DNA of 64,000 nt, taken from assembly GCF_050948175.1 (NCBI RefSeq), contig NC_135204.1:7431473-7495472 (forward strand). The letters run 5' to 3'. Below the pieces are notes generated by a model that did no database searches, was not told where the DNA came from, and worked only from the letters and a program-made list of their open reading frames with translations. The DNA comes from Xylocopa sonorina. Its lineage: Eukaryota; Arthropoda; Insecta; Hymenoptera; Apidae. Position numbers and translations under genes: made by a program. Numbering within the stretch: the stretch's first letter is position 1; each line of letters opens with the position of its first letter. Positions 36,301-48,230 of the stretch are shown here, in pieces.

Positions 36301-37323
36301 CGACCAGTCTCTAATTAACTTCGCTTCGAAGCTGCCATTCAGTTGCCTCTTTCTAATTTTGAGAACAAGTAAGAGTGTTTTTATGCACACTTTTTGAAAT
36401 CCTCATTGATGCTAAGTACGCGGCAAGGAATGAATGAAGGAGCCTCAGTTCTGCGAGTGGAAGTGTTTCGTTACTTAGGAGGATGGAAGCATTAATCATG
36501 TTTGCAAATAGAAAAGACAGGGACAAGGCGAATTAACATACTTTCACGGATTTTTTCGAGTTTCCAATTAGAGAGTGCGTAAGTCAAATAGACTTCTACG
36601 CAGGAATTTAAATCTCGAATTCTTGCTGTAAAACATTCCTCGTATTATACCACGACTGTTGTTCCAACTTTTTATCTGAACCCTTTAAAAACCACTTCGC
36701 ATCTTCCAAAACCCCCTACAATTACAGGTCCTAAGAAAACATTTCCAAGTGCAAATATTCCAAAGCAACCCCTTATCGTCAACCCTCGAAAACCCAACAA
36801 TGATCCCACTCAAACCCTAATCTAACCTGTGACTACATTTGTAACCCTCCAATCCGAAGTCAATTCAACGCCTGAATAAAATACCAGATCTGATTTAACA
36901 AACTATCTACAGCGATCCATGCAACCTCTACACGATCTCTAAGACATTCTTAACCTAGAAATCGCAGAAATGCCTAACCTGGCCTATTCCCCAGCTCTAC
37001 CTACGTAACACGCGTGAAGAAAACGCAACGTGTTACCTCACGTCGGCCATTTAACGTCATAAGCCCGCGGAATTGGTAAACGGTACCGAGTCGTAGCCGC
37101 AGCTCGTCCGATTACGCGTTTCGACGGTGCAATCGTCGCAACGAACAATGGCGCGTTGCGTAAGGGCGCGCGCCCGACGGCGATCAACTGTTCGCGGCGA
37201 AAATAATAAACTTTCGCGTACCCACGGGCCCCGTGGGTGTACGCGCTTCCCACGGGCCCGCGAGCCTCGTTGCGTCACACGCGGACCCGCAATTAGCCGC
37301 GACGAGTCGCGCGAAACCCGCGT

Positions 37324-37765
37324 GCGTTCGCGTTGCACGTGCACGCCCCTTCCTTCTGGGACCAAACTTGTGCAACGCGAAATATTGAGCGTTCTCCTGC
37401 TTTTCAGTACTTTTCGTCCTTCCACAGAGGGTCTGCGTTCGCGTTGCACGTGCGCGCCCCTTCTTTCTGGGACCAAACTTGAGCAACGCTCAATATTTCG
37501 CGTTCTCCTGCTTTCCAGTATTTTTCGTCCTTCCACAGAGGGTCTGCGTTCGCGTTGCACGTGAACGCTCCTCGTTCCACGCCCCTTCTTTCTGGGACCA
37601 AACTTGAGCAACGCTCAATATTTCGCGTTCTCCTTCTTTTCAGTGTTTGGACATTTTGGCGATTATTTTCATTCTTTTATAGAGGGTCTACTTTCGCGTC
37701 GCACGTGCACGCTTCTCGTTCCACGCCCCTTCTTTCTGGGACCAAACTTTTGCAACGCTGTCTCA
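37324..37765. repeat. CpG-rich tandem repeat, four copies, period about 111 bp
   Basis: Units with GCGTTCGCGTTGCACGTG, CCCCTTCTTTCTGGGACC and AAACTTG(A/T)GCAACGC start at 37324, 37435 and 37546, with a fourth at about 37690. Copies 3 and 4 have an extra CTCCTCGTTCCACG-type insert. Open frames across it (for example 184 codons minus, 37057-37611) translate the repeat and are not genes. Each unit carries a CACGTG E-box. Confidence 0.85.
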
Positions 37766-40700
37766 ATATTCGTATCGTATATCGGTTATTCGTGTAAATA
37801 GAGCGAGTATTCGCGTGGTTTCAAGGCACGTTGTGGAGTACTTTTTTTTGTGAGGTGGAAAACGCGGCGAAGAAAATAGTGTTTTATAGAGTAGAAAAAT
37901 GAAGAGATCCTAGACGCTTGTTACGAGTCGCCTCGCGGCGGTAATTAGAGTATATCAAATTAAGAGCGTCGTTCCTCCTCGCGTTGTTGCTATGGGGCAT
38001 TTACGCTTGTTTCACCGTGAAGTCCCCGATTTGCACAGCGCCTCGTTCCTACCATCGACACTCCTATCGATTTGCATAAAACTCATTAAACTGAAGCGCG
38101 AATCGCTGATGGATACTGAACAATATATAAAGTTACTTGAAAACCGTGGAAACGATTCATCGCGCTCTTAACGCGCGCTGGTAATTCTAAGGCAAACCGA
38201 ATCCTACCAACGTTACTCGACTCGAACAAAAATTCATGTAGAAACAGATCGATGGTGGATTACTTGAACCAAGAAATCGTAAAACTGAATAGTTCCGCAA
38301 CAAAGGAAATTTCAACACGTCCCCTCGACGTCGAGCTGGAAAGAAAAAGAAAAACGAGCAGAGGAACGAAGAGAATTATGGGAAGTAGCTTTAGTAACCG
38401 AGCAAAAGCTAATTAAACCACGCTCGAGGAGCGTTTGAGCATCGAGACGGTTTGGCCCACGGCTCATTAACGGGCCAGGTTAATCACGCTTCGTTACGAG
38501 GTGTCCAGGGCAAAAAGGAGGGAAAACCGCGATCCTCGGCTGTGTAGGTCAGTACTAGAAAGTATTCGGATTTCCTGGTTCGCCAGCACGAAACGGTGCG
38601 TGCAAAAACCGTGCAACAACTTCCAGCCGCGATTCGAACTGCCTTCTGATGAGAAACCGCGTGAAGTCTGCTTATTATTCTAAATATTTCATAAAAACTA
38701 AAACAATTCTCGTAAATACCATAACCAACAACAAACAAAACAGACTAATTAACCACGTGAGATAAAAACTAACAAAATTGATAGTATTGCAACCACTGAC
38801 GCCATTTTGGTACACCTTTGACAGATCCATTAAAAAGAAAAGTCCAAATGACTATCAAACACACAACAAAATTGCAACTCTACTTCTCCTCTAGAAATTA
38901 AGGCTAGAAGAACCATCTTCTCTGTTACCAATAAAATTATAACCTCCAACTGCCTAATAACCACTCATCGAATGGAAGTTCCGTGCTAGAAAATCCACGA
39001 GCTCGTATTCTCTCTTATTCCCAGTTGCACGTCGATCGTTACATCTACATATCCGATATCAGGCTACGTCCAACGATTCTCTGTCCACAGTGCAGCTCAT
39101 CTGCATCCACCTGGAGGATTTATCTCCGCGCGCCTCATCCGACACTATGCCAAATAACGGTCCCGATGTAACCAGGAACTGCCTGCGAAACGGTAATTGC
39201 GACGATACTGGAAACATACTTTCTAACTGGATCCACCACCGATATAATTTTAACAGCTGTTACATCAGCATAAATTAGCCTGGCTCGCAGTCGCCTCGCA
39301 GCACAATCGCTTCGAGGGGGAGCCAATTACCATTCTTTTTTTTGTCGTTGGATCGTTGCCACGGTTCTGCATCGAGGGACCATAGAATCGACTTCATCGA
39401 TTTTTCTTAAATCGCTTAATAAAGAGAGATAAGATCGCTTAATAAAGAGAGAAAATGAATCTTGTATCAACTCTAGGTTTTTATTCAAGCGAAGGTATGG
39501 CGATTAGTTAAATGGTGCGGTTAATTGTTGTCGAGTATAGCTGTTGTACACACTTTCTATTTAATGCGTTTTTTCGATTCGATGTTTTAATGGCTCTCGC
39601 GGAAAATCGATTAAGCTTCGTTCGAATTTCCAGTATTTTTATTCTGAAAACAGTCGAAGGACTTTATACGCGATCGACTGACCGCAGGAGTGTCGTCGAA
39701 CCCTACCAATATGGCTGTCACGCGATCGAGTACCGGTTGGTATTGTTCGACGGCCACTTCCGTCGCCTTAGATGAACTTTCGCGGCGACTTCCGCGCGAA
39801 CGAATTTGGTAATCGACAGGGGCTTCTCGATTCGAGGCACGACGACTCTGACCTTCGTCGATGGTTTTATGTAACCCCTTACGCATAATAATGGACGATT
39901 CTCCCAAATACTAATTGAATTATTTATCGAACGACGTTGTTTCACGTTACGAGAACTCCATAGAAGTTCTCGAACTCTTCTGCTCCAAATTTCAAACGAT
40001 AATCTCCATTCAAACCAGAATCAGCTGAATGGCTTAATTACGAAACGTTCAACTGCAGTTTAAACTGCAACGCGATTGTGCAAATTGCATCATTCTTTCT
40101 TGGAACCGTTTGTCCGTTTATTCTTCACGAAGATTGCTGTTATTGTTGTATAAATAATTGCTTTCTCCAGACATTACACTTAATACGTAAGCACGTGGAT
40201 CGTTTCTCGACGGGACAGTGAAATCGAGGCCTCGCGTAAGGTTAACGCTGCGCTTCGTACATGTAACGACGTAAACAGCAGCAGCTTGAAGTCTTTAGGA
40301 AGTACGTTCTCGCTCGCGCAACCGATGAATGAGTCTTAATTTCATTCTCCCACGGGTGAACGAGCAACCGACAAAAGGAAGACATTCGTTCACTTTCGTT
40401 GCGGATATTGGCGAACGCGATCGTCGCACGCATCCGCTTACGTATCGATATCGTTCCTCACCGCAAGTCATTCGAATATAGCGCCCTGACGATCCATATC
40501 ACATCGATTTTTATATTTAAAACACTTTCTGCAAACATTCTTCAATGAAAAATTATCAACATAGCAAGCATGACTCATTAAGAAAACTTAAAAGTCATTC
40601 TTTACCAATTTCTATCTCAAGAGTCTTAAAGTTCAATAAAAAGAAGCTTCTACTAACAGAATCGTTTAAAATAAATTAAAAAATCGCTGAAAAGCGATTC

Positions 40701-43528
40701 AATATTCAGATACACGTAACAATCGTCGAAATTACTTGCAAAATGGCTCGATTTCTCGTTGAATGGTCCTATTGTGACGATCCGTTCTCCATTTAACTTT
40801 CGCGATCCGCAAACGGGACGCCTCATTGTGTGCCATTCGCGGTTCTTTCGATTAATGGAGGAACGCGCTATAATCGTCCACGATTGTGTCCTTTCGTGGC
40901 CGCCGCAGCGGATCCTGTTCGCGTCAGAGGATGTGATCTAATTTCCGGTTATCATCGACGCGCGCCAAATCGCGTCGCGCGGCTAACGGGAATACGCTCG
41001 ACTCGCATGATTAACAAAAAGGAACTGGCACGCGTTAATGACAGCAGCGAGGCTAACGTTCGCGCGATTAGAGTACCGTCGTCCTTTATCTGGAGCTATG
41101 GCGATCCATTGGAGTGGAACTGAATTTATACGTACGATTCTAACTCAGCGTTCAATTGGTTTGTTTCTTTTAACTGTGCGAGTGCATGTGATTAACTCTG
41201 GTACGACGAAAACGGTACAAAAATTGCGAAGTTCTTTTTGCAACATTAAAACGAACATTTTATGTGTTTGTAAAAGATGTAAGATGATCTTGAATTGGCC
41301 AATTGAAGGATAGAGAAGTGTACAGGAAACAAGAAGTCAAAGTCGATCGTGGACTCTGCTGCGTTCGTCCCTCTCTCAGTTCAGATCGCGTTTAATAAAA
41401 GAGGATCGCGTGCGCGCGTTTATTTCGTAGCCACCGGCGAAGGAACGCGAAATTAAACGCACGCACGTGAAAACAGTGTTCAGAGGGAGCATCTTCTGAC
41501 AAAAGCAGGTCTGCCACTTCCTTTGCCAGGAATATTCCCACAAGGAACCATGAAACGCGTGGTACAACGAACGTGAATCCTCCCGCTTGCATAGCGATTA
41601 TTCCAACTACCACGTTGGTGTCTCAGAAAAGTAGAAAGAATTTTGAACGAGCTGGCTAATCCAAGCACGAAACGTCCGCCATCCGCGCATCTGGAAAAGG
41701 GAACTCTGAAATCCTAAAGTCCTCGTTCACACTTGCCTAACGCGAACCGGTCGCGCCAACGTGCGACGCAAATGTCGATGGGGAAAGAATCGAGCCCAGA
41801 ATCGAAACAGCCCAGCGAGGAATCCAGCCGGCTAACGCGCCACGTTCCACGGGTGTCCCTTTCGTCATCTGGAAACAACGATTGCTCAAGCGCATTCCAG
41901 CAACAAGCGGCTCGAAAGTTGGCTGGTAGGAACGACAGGTGGACACATCCATCGGACGTAATCCTGTGACACGTGTTTGATTCAATACCCACGAAGAGTT
42001 CGTCCGGGTTAATTAGATAATTACGTCGCGATAGGGGACGCAGATAAATTAATGGCGGAATACCAGCTGGCAATTATCGACTGCGACCAGGCTCACCTCT
42101 GGGCGCATGGTTTTGCCTCTGCTGCCTTGGCTGCCTTTATTACCGTTAACGCTGCTTAACATTCGACTCGTTAGTCCCGCGAGTTCGACCACCGCGATTA
42201 TTGTTTGTGTCGAAGAGGGATTGGGTACGATGAACTCGTCCAGTGGCCAATCTAACGACGCTTGGAGTCTGTTGAGGAAGATACAGGTTCCAAAAGTTTC
42301 AGCGCCACTCGTATATTTGAATAAGAGACTTGTAAAAGTTATACCCAGCTTTTAGAGTAGAAGATGGAGACTGATGTCTGGGAATGGCCACTGTTAAGTC
42401 TCAAGTTAGCAATCTTCGACGACAATCATAAATAATGGCACTTGCGTGGTGAGAGGAAAAAACAAGTGGGTCTCCAGAACTTTTGTCTCGTTCCTGATGC
42501 GGGTCGTTCCGTTCGATTTTTTTTTTTAGTTAGACAAACTGGGACATAGAAAATGTACCGTTGCTTCGTAGGCATCGTAATGCACGCGCGTATCGATGTG
42601 TACCGCGCGACAGTTAAATGGTTCTGGGTAATTATTCAGGGTCGAGGTTCGCGAAGCCCGCCGGTTTTTATCGCCTCTAACCAACCGTTTACATTTGTTT
42701 CACGGTTGCACGAGCCTCTCGCGTTCTTTGCCGAGAGTTGACCCAATAATCGAACGCTTTAGCACTGTTGGCTCTCTTGAAACACATCCGTCGTTATCTG
42801 AAGTGTGACAAGGCTGTTTTTGCTCTAATAAACGAAACGTAAAGTACACACTCTGATTCAACAATTGAACCACTAAAATCCGTGTAACTCGATTAAGTCC
42901 AGCCGTCTAACTAATTCAATTGCGCTAATCGACTGATGAAATCTGTATCACCGAGCGAGCAACATTATTGGCAAGTGCAATTAGGTGGCACATGTACGAT
43001 CGATCATCAGTAACAAGGCTAATTCCTTATCCTCGAACCGTATACTCGAAGTACCTCGTTACAAGATGGCTGACAAGCGAGATTTTCGTTTTATCGCGCA
43101 GGACTCTGATTTATATAGGAAATAGTGGCTTATAAATTCCTGCGCGACGATGCTTCCTGCCTGGAAACATCTTCACCGCAACATTCTACACTTGGCCCAT
43201 TAGGCTCGCTGTTTCTTACGGTCCATCGATCGGCTACACCCGGTCGCTGGTACCAGCAACAAACTCCACGTGGCTCGCCAGCGAAGGAACTCGTCTGTTG
43301 CTCGTTTTGCGGATCGCGACACAGCGCGAAATCGTGCGTGTGTGTTTATTAAGAGCTGCGGCTTAAGGCTGTGCTAGTATTGCGAGGGGTGCGCCTGTGT
43401 CGCAGCCACGATGCAGTTCGACCGCATTGCGACACTATCTCCTGGTGGTGATATTTCGTAACTAGAACTTTTGAGTTTCCGTTTCTAGAGCCGTTCGAGC
43501 GGCATTTTTCCCGCTGCAATACCCGTTC

Positions 43529-44096
43529 CCCTTCGTAATTGCGTGGAACTCCGTTTGAACGAGACTGAGCGAGATTTTCATTCGTATCACACAGCCATTT
43601 CAATATTCATAACTTCCATGATTTTTCTAACATCTATTAAAGCTTCTTTTTTAACGATTTCGCAATTTAATACGCGTCGATATTATTAACATTATATTTT
43701 CAAATTCCATCGTGATTTCCCTTCGTAATTGCGTAGAACTCCGTTTGAACGAGACTGAGTGAGATTTTCATTCGTATCACACAGCCATTTCAATATTCAT
43801 AACTTCCATGATTTTTCTAACATCTATTAAAGCTTCTTTTTCATTGATTTCGCAATTTAATACACGTCGATATTATTGACTTCATATTTTTAAATTCCAT
43901 CGTGATTCCCCTTCGCAATTGCGTAGAACTCCGTTTGAACGAGACTGAGCGAGATTTTCATTGGTATCACACAATCATTTCAATATTCATAACTTCCATG
44001 ATTTTTCTAACATCTATTAAACCTTCTTTTTCATTTATTTCGCAATTTAATACACGTCGATCCTATTTACTTTATATTTTTAAATGCCATCGTGAC
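43529..44096. repeat. Tandem repeat, period 190 bp, three copies
   Basis: Units start at 43531, 43721 and 43911, an exact 190-bp spacing. They share CTTCGTAATTGCGT, GAACTCCGTTTGAACGAGAC and CTTCCATGATTTTTCTAACA. Copies are about 90% alike by eye. Confidence 0.9.
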
Positions 44097-46669
44097 TCAG
44101 AGGACAGAATTCAATGAAATTATTTAATTAAGAAGAAGGATAAATTATGTAAGCAGATACGTGTGTACGTGTATGCAGTTTCATTCAGCAGCTAATCAAT
44201 TTCGCCGATTTCTCTCCGATCGAGCGAGATGCTCAGCGCGCGATCTTGTACGCCGCTCGCGAATTTACGATTACGCTCGCGTGTACGAACGCAGCTTGGC
44301 GGTTAGGCTTGATAGATAGTCTGAATCGCGGGACGGTAGCGCGGGCAGGGCGTGGCAATGGCTTCGTGGCCAACAGCTGCATCCACGCGCAGTAATACAG
44401 CTCGAAAATGTTTTAACGATCGCCTCTAATTATCGCGACGAGGAAACGTTCGCTGCGCGGTGAGAACAGCGTCTAATTTCAATAGCCTGCCCCTTTATCC
44501 TCGTTAACGAGTAGCGACGGTACGCAATTCGTCGGCTGATATCATTCCCAGATGCTCGTCTGCTTCGATGACACATAGCCAGTTTCGTGGTTTCGATAAA
44601 CAATGCACGTTCTTTTTATATTTGCTTTCTAATTGCGACTGCTGTGCCTTCGAATCATCGCGCAGGAATGTTGCGTCGCCTTTGGCAATATCGGAGACAC
44701 AGTTTCCGTTATTTATGCAAATATTCATGAAAGTGTACCGGATAGAAAGAAGTATGTACATGGTACTTGGTGCGGAGGCTAAACGAAGGTCATTTATGAT
44801 TTTTCTCCACACGTTAGATGACGTGTATATTTTTATATTAATTGTTAAATTGTTAGTAGATCCTTTAAGAGCCTATTGAAATTTTTACAAATATTTGTAG
44901 TGTCTATATCTCTTTTTTAAAATTATTCTTATTATTACATGACCCTATTTCATAGTTGAAGGGACGAGAAAGGGTTAATTGGACGGGGGCTCGGCTCGAG
45001 GCGCGATACGAAATTTGTTACGCGATTGGAATGTCTTAGGACGTTGGTACTTGACAGAGGATAACGGTACCTTAACCAAGTTACGCCTTGGCTCGCGAGA
45101 ATTTGTTGTTAAGTCACGATCCTCGTCGCGCGGACTGAATTTTGTCGCGTTCTAGTTATGCGAGTTCGATTATATTTTTTCTTTCATCGCTCCCCTCGCG
45201 CGAGCCAGTGACCAGCGTGAGAAGTGGCTATTGGAATTCTGATAAATGGGGTTTGCGGACTACGGAGTCGTGTCTGAGCGGAATTTCAATTTGCCACGAA
45301 GTATCATTGAACTATCTAACTATCTCACGTATAAACGAGAAGTAGAATCTAACATTGAGACTCGATATCGATGAATTAGTGACGACTAATAATTGTTGCG
45401 TTATTTTTTTTTGGTATTGAATTCGATGATCCACAGTTACTTTTAAGAATCTTCGGAATAAAATAGTAGAACGATAGAACAGTGGATTCGACGCGAAATT
45501 ATCAAGTTCCAGTCCACATCTCCACTAACAGGAAGTCGTAACGAAATTTCGTTCTACGAAACAGGTCGATGTCAAATGGTCGACCGAAACCGTAACGAAT
45601 GGAACAGTAAATTCTCGAGTGTAAATGTTCTAAGGTGCCCACGGCTGTCCACCTACGGGTTTATGGGAAACGGCTCGCCTACCTGGGCTGGCTAACCCAA
45701 AAGCCGCATAATTCGAGCTTTCTTGTTACCACGTTCTCATAACGCCAGTTCCGCCGTCCAGGACCGACTCGAGGAAAGCAGAACCAGTCGTGTCGGACCC
45801 GTTGGATCCCATTGCAATTTATACGTCACGTATATACCTGCGTTTTCACTTGTCCACCATTATTATAGACGTCTGATGGAAAAATGACCAGCAGTGATGT
45901 CGCGGTTAGATAGAATGTCGTTCGTATGCGACGTGTCCTGTAGCTTCTGACACAATAACTGCTACCCTACTGATTGGACGTGAGAAAAGGAAGCGAATTA
46001 ATGGAATAACATTTTCTTGTTCGATGCGTAGTTTTGGAAGAAATCAGAGATGAAATATTGTGGACTTGCGTAGCCAGTTGTGACTCGAATATGCGCCAAA
46101 CCAACGGATTTTCTAGCTCCATTTTCTCGAGAATGGAACCATAAATGAAGAAAATATTGGTTTACGTTTAGAGTCTAGTTTTTCGTGTAGAATTGTACTC
46201 CGCTAGTTTTATTAGTAGTTACAAGACACTGTAGACTTGGAACTTGTTAACGTACACGTGGAAAGAACAGGAAGCGGAGGAACGCGAATCACGGAGGAGG
46301 AAATGGTGGAGCGATTCGAGTAATAACCTTTTCATTGAAGGTATTCGAAGTTTGTCCTTTTTCGTTGCTCGACAGATCGCGAGCGATTTTCTCGATCCTT
46401 ATGGGCGGCCGTGGTGTTGGACGCTCGGTTCACGTGTTAAAGGAATGTAGAATGCTGCGGCCACTCTCAGATTTCGTCGTTCGAGGAACGAGCTTTCTCT
46501 TCCATCAATTCAACTCCGCCATTCCCGGCCGGCTCTAGCTCGCCAATTTTACTGCTCGCGTTCGCGTTTCAACATCGTGCACGGCTGTTCTATGTTAACT
46601 ATGAAAATGAAATACGCTTCGAACTTTGTAGAAAAACGATTGCCTTCTGGAATTATTAGCAAAAATGTC

Positions 46670-46945
46670 TAAAAAGAATCATGATCCACTGTCCAATTAT
46701 TTATCTTTCTTAGAACACCTTTTATTTCTCTTTGTAAGAGTGAATGAATAAAAATCGTGGATGTTCGCGATTTTCCAATGCAATGAGATTTAATTCACGG
46801 ATTCAAGAAAAATCGTGATCCACCATCCAATTATTTATCTTTCTCAGAACACCTTACTTTTCCGTTTGCAAGAGTGAATGAATAAAAATCGTGAATGTTC
46901 GCGATTTTGCGATGCAATAAGACCTCGCATGAGATTTAATCCAGG
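46670..46945. repeat. Tandem duplication, period 134 bp, two copies
   Basis: Units aligned at TGATCCAC (46682 and 46816) share CCAATTATTTATCTTTCT and AAGAGTGAATGAATAAAAAT. Confidence 0.85.
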
Positions 46946-47671
46946 GATTCAAGGCTTCTATTCGATATATGTGACAGTTCACTGAGCAGAACGAGAATCG
47001 AGCAGAGTCTGCGCCGAGGGAAGACGAAGGGACGAGAATACCGTAAGGTTCCTCGACTTGAATGCTCCAAACAGAACAAAAGGACACGTCACAAGAGATT
47101 TCGTCCCTCCTCTCATTGTACGTAACCAGTGCAAACCAGAGGAGACAACAACCGCCACGGATCTCCGTTTCGATATTATCTTTCCGCGAAGAAACGAATA
47201 TCAGTCGAACTTTCGTACGAAAGCGCCACTGTGCGCTTCCTGGCAAGCAGTAACCACAACTGCGCTAACCTGACGCTCGAAACCCAGTCCCAAAGAAGAC
47301 ATCGAACCAATCAGTCCACTCAATCATCGAACAAACACCAGAAACAGCTCTCCTCTCTGTCTAGCGCCTATCAGTACGAACCATATTGGAACCAATAGGA
47401 GATCAGTCTCATTAGAAGCGACTGGTCATTAGCGTCTCTCTAACCAAACCAAACCACTTGGTCCTGATCCTTGATCGCACTGACCAATCATCCGAAAGAC
47501 AATAATCGACCAATAACCAAACGTTCTTCACCAGGAACGTCCAAACAACTCGCAAGTTCGTAAATTGTAGCCCTCCAAGAGAAGGATAGCATCGATCGTC
47601 TCTTGACACCGCAACTTCAAACAGTCCCGCGCGGATTTTCCTCGACTCCTCGGTGCCTCGAGAAAACTTAC

Positions 47672-48230
47672 GTTTGTTGCTCTCCTACGTTCCACGCCGC
47701 GATCCTTGTCCTGGGTACATGTACACGGCACAGAGGAGCCTCGCGACGACAATTCACTGCACAAAACCGAGTCGAGGCGACAGTCGGACGGGACAACAAC
47801 AGGCCCGCAGGGACGTGACGCGTCGATCGCGAGATCGTGGCACAGTCGCGACGAGTTTCGGACGCGACCTGGACGCGAGGTAGCCGAGTGAAAAGCACGG
47901 GAAAAAATGGTCAAAAGAGAGGCGAACGGAATCGATTCAGGGTCACGGAGCTCCTTCCCTCCGGCCCACCGGTTCGAGACTGAGGGGCCCGGTTCTCTCT
48001 CTCTCCAGGTGAACGGCGCGAGTTACCTCGACGAGTAAGAGGGCCTCCTCGCGAGGCGGGAAGAGGCGCGTTCAAAGGAAAGAGAGAAAGGGAGAGAGAG
48101 AGAGAGAGAGGCGAAGGAGGCAGACGTGAACGTAGGCGAGCTGGAAAGGCGGAGAAGCAGCCTCGGCTTGACTCGTGCCGTCAACGGAGACGACCGAGCG
48201 CTAGCTTGACTCCTTGTTTGTTTATCGCCA
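47672..48230 (-). promoter_or_regulatory. uif: Candidate uif promoter and leader exon
   Basis: On the minus strand a near-perfect donor (AAAC followed by GTAAGTTTTC) lies at 47671. Upstream of it is CpG-rich DNA with an initiator-like GTGCAGTGAATTG near 47755, then a (GA)n run at about 48078-48111 of the kind bound by GAGA factor. Spliced to the acceptor at 33981, this would give uif its leader across a 13.7-kb intron. A very short uORF (ATGTACCCAGG near 47715) is inside. The link to uif is inference from strand, donor strength and the need for an upstream exon. Confidence 0.35.

Larger units (their letters stand above)
33982..47671. other. Upstream of uif: probable first (leader) intron or intergenic DNA, no gene recognised
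   Basis: Fourteen kilobases with only short, overlapping open frames. It contains five tandem duplications, listed separately (35137, 36025, 37324, 43529, 46682), CpG-dense blocks (about 37040-37330, 44220-44300) and AT-rich blocks. If the uif promoter is near 47.7 kb, this is the first intron of uif and may hold its enhancers. Confidence 0.4.

Noticed and set aside
37057..37611. 184-codon minus-strand frame
   Set aside because: It is a translation of the 111-bp tandem repeat; the product repeats itself at each unit.
43529..44096. Possible CRISPR array
   Set aside because: Units are 190 bp with no short repeat-unique spacer structure, in an insect genome; it is an ordinary tandem duplication.
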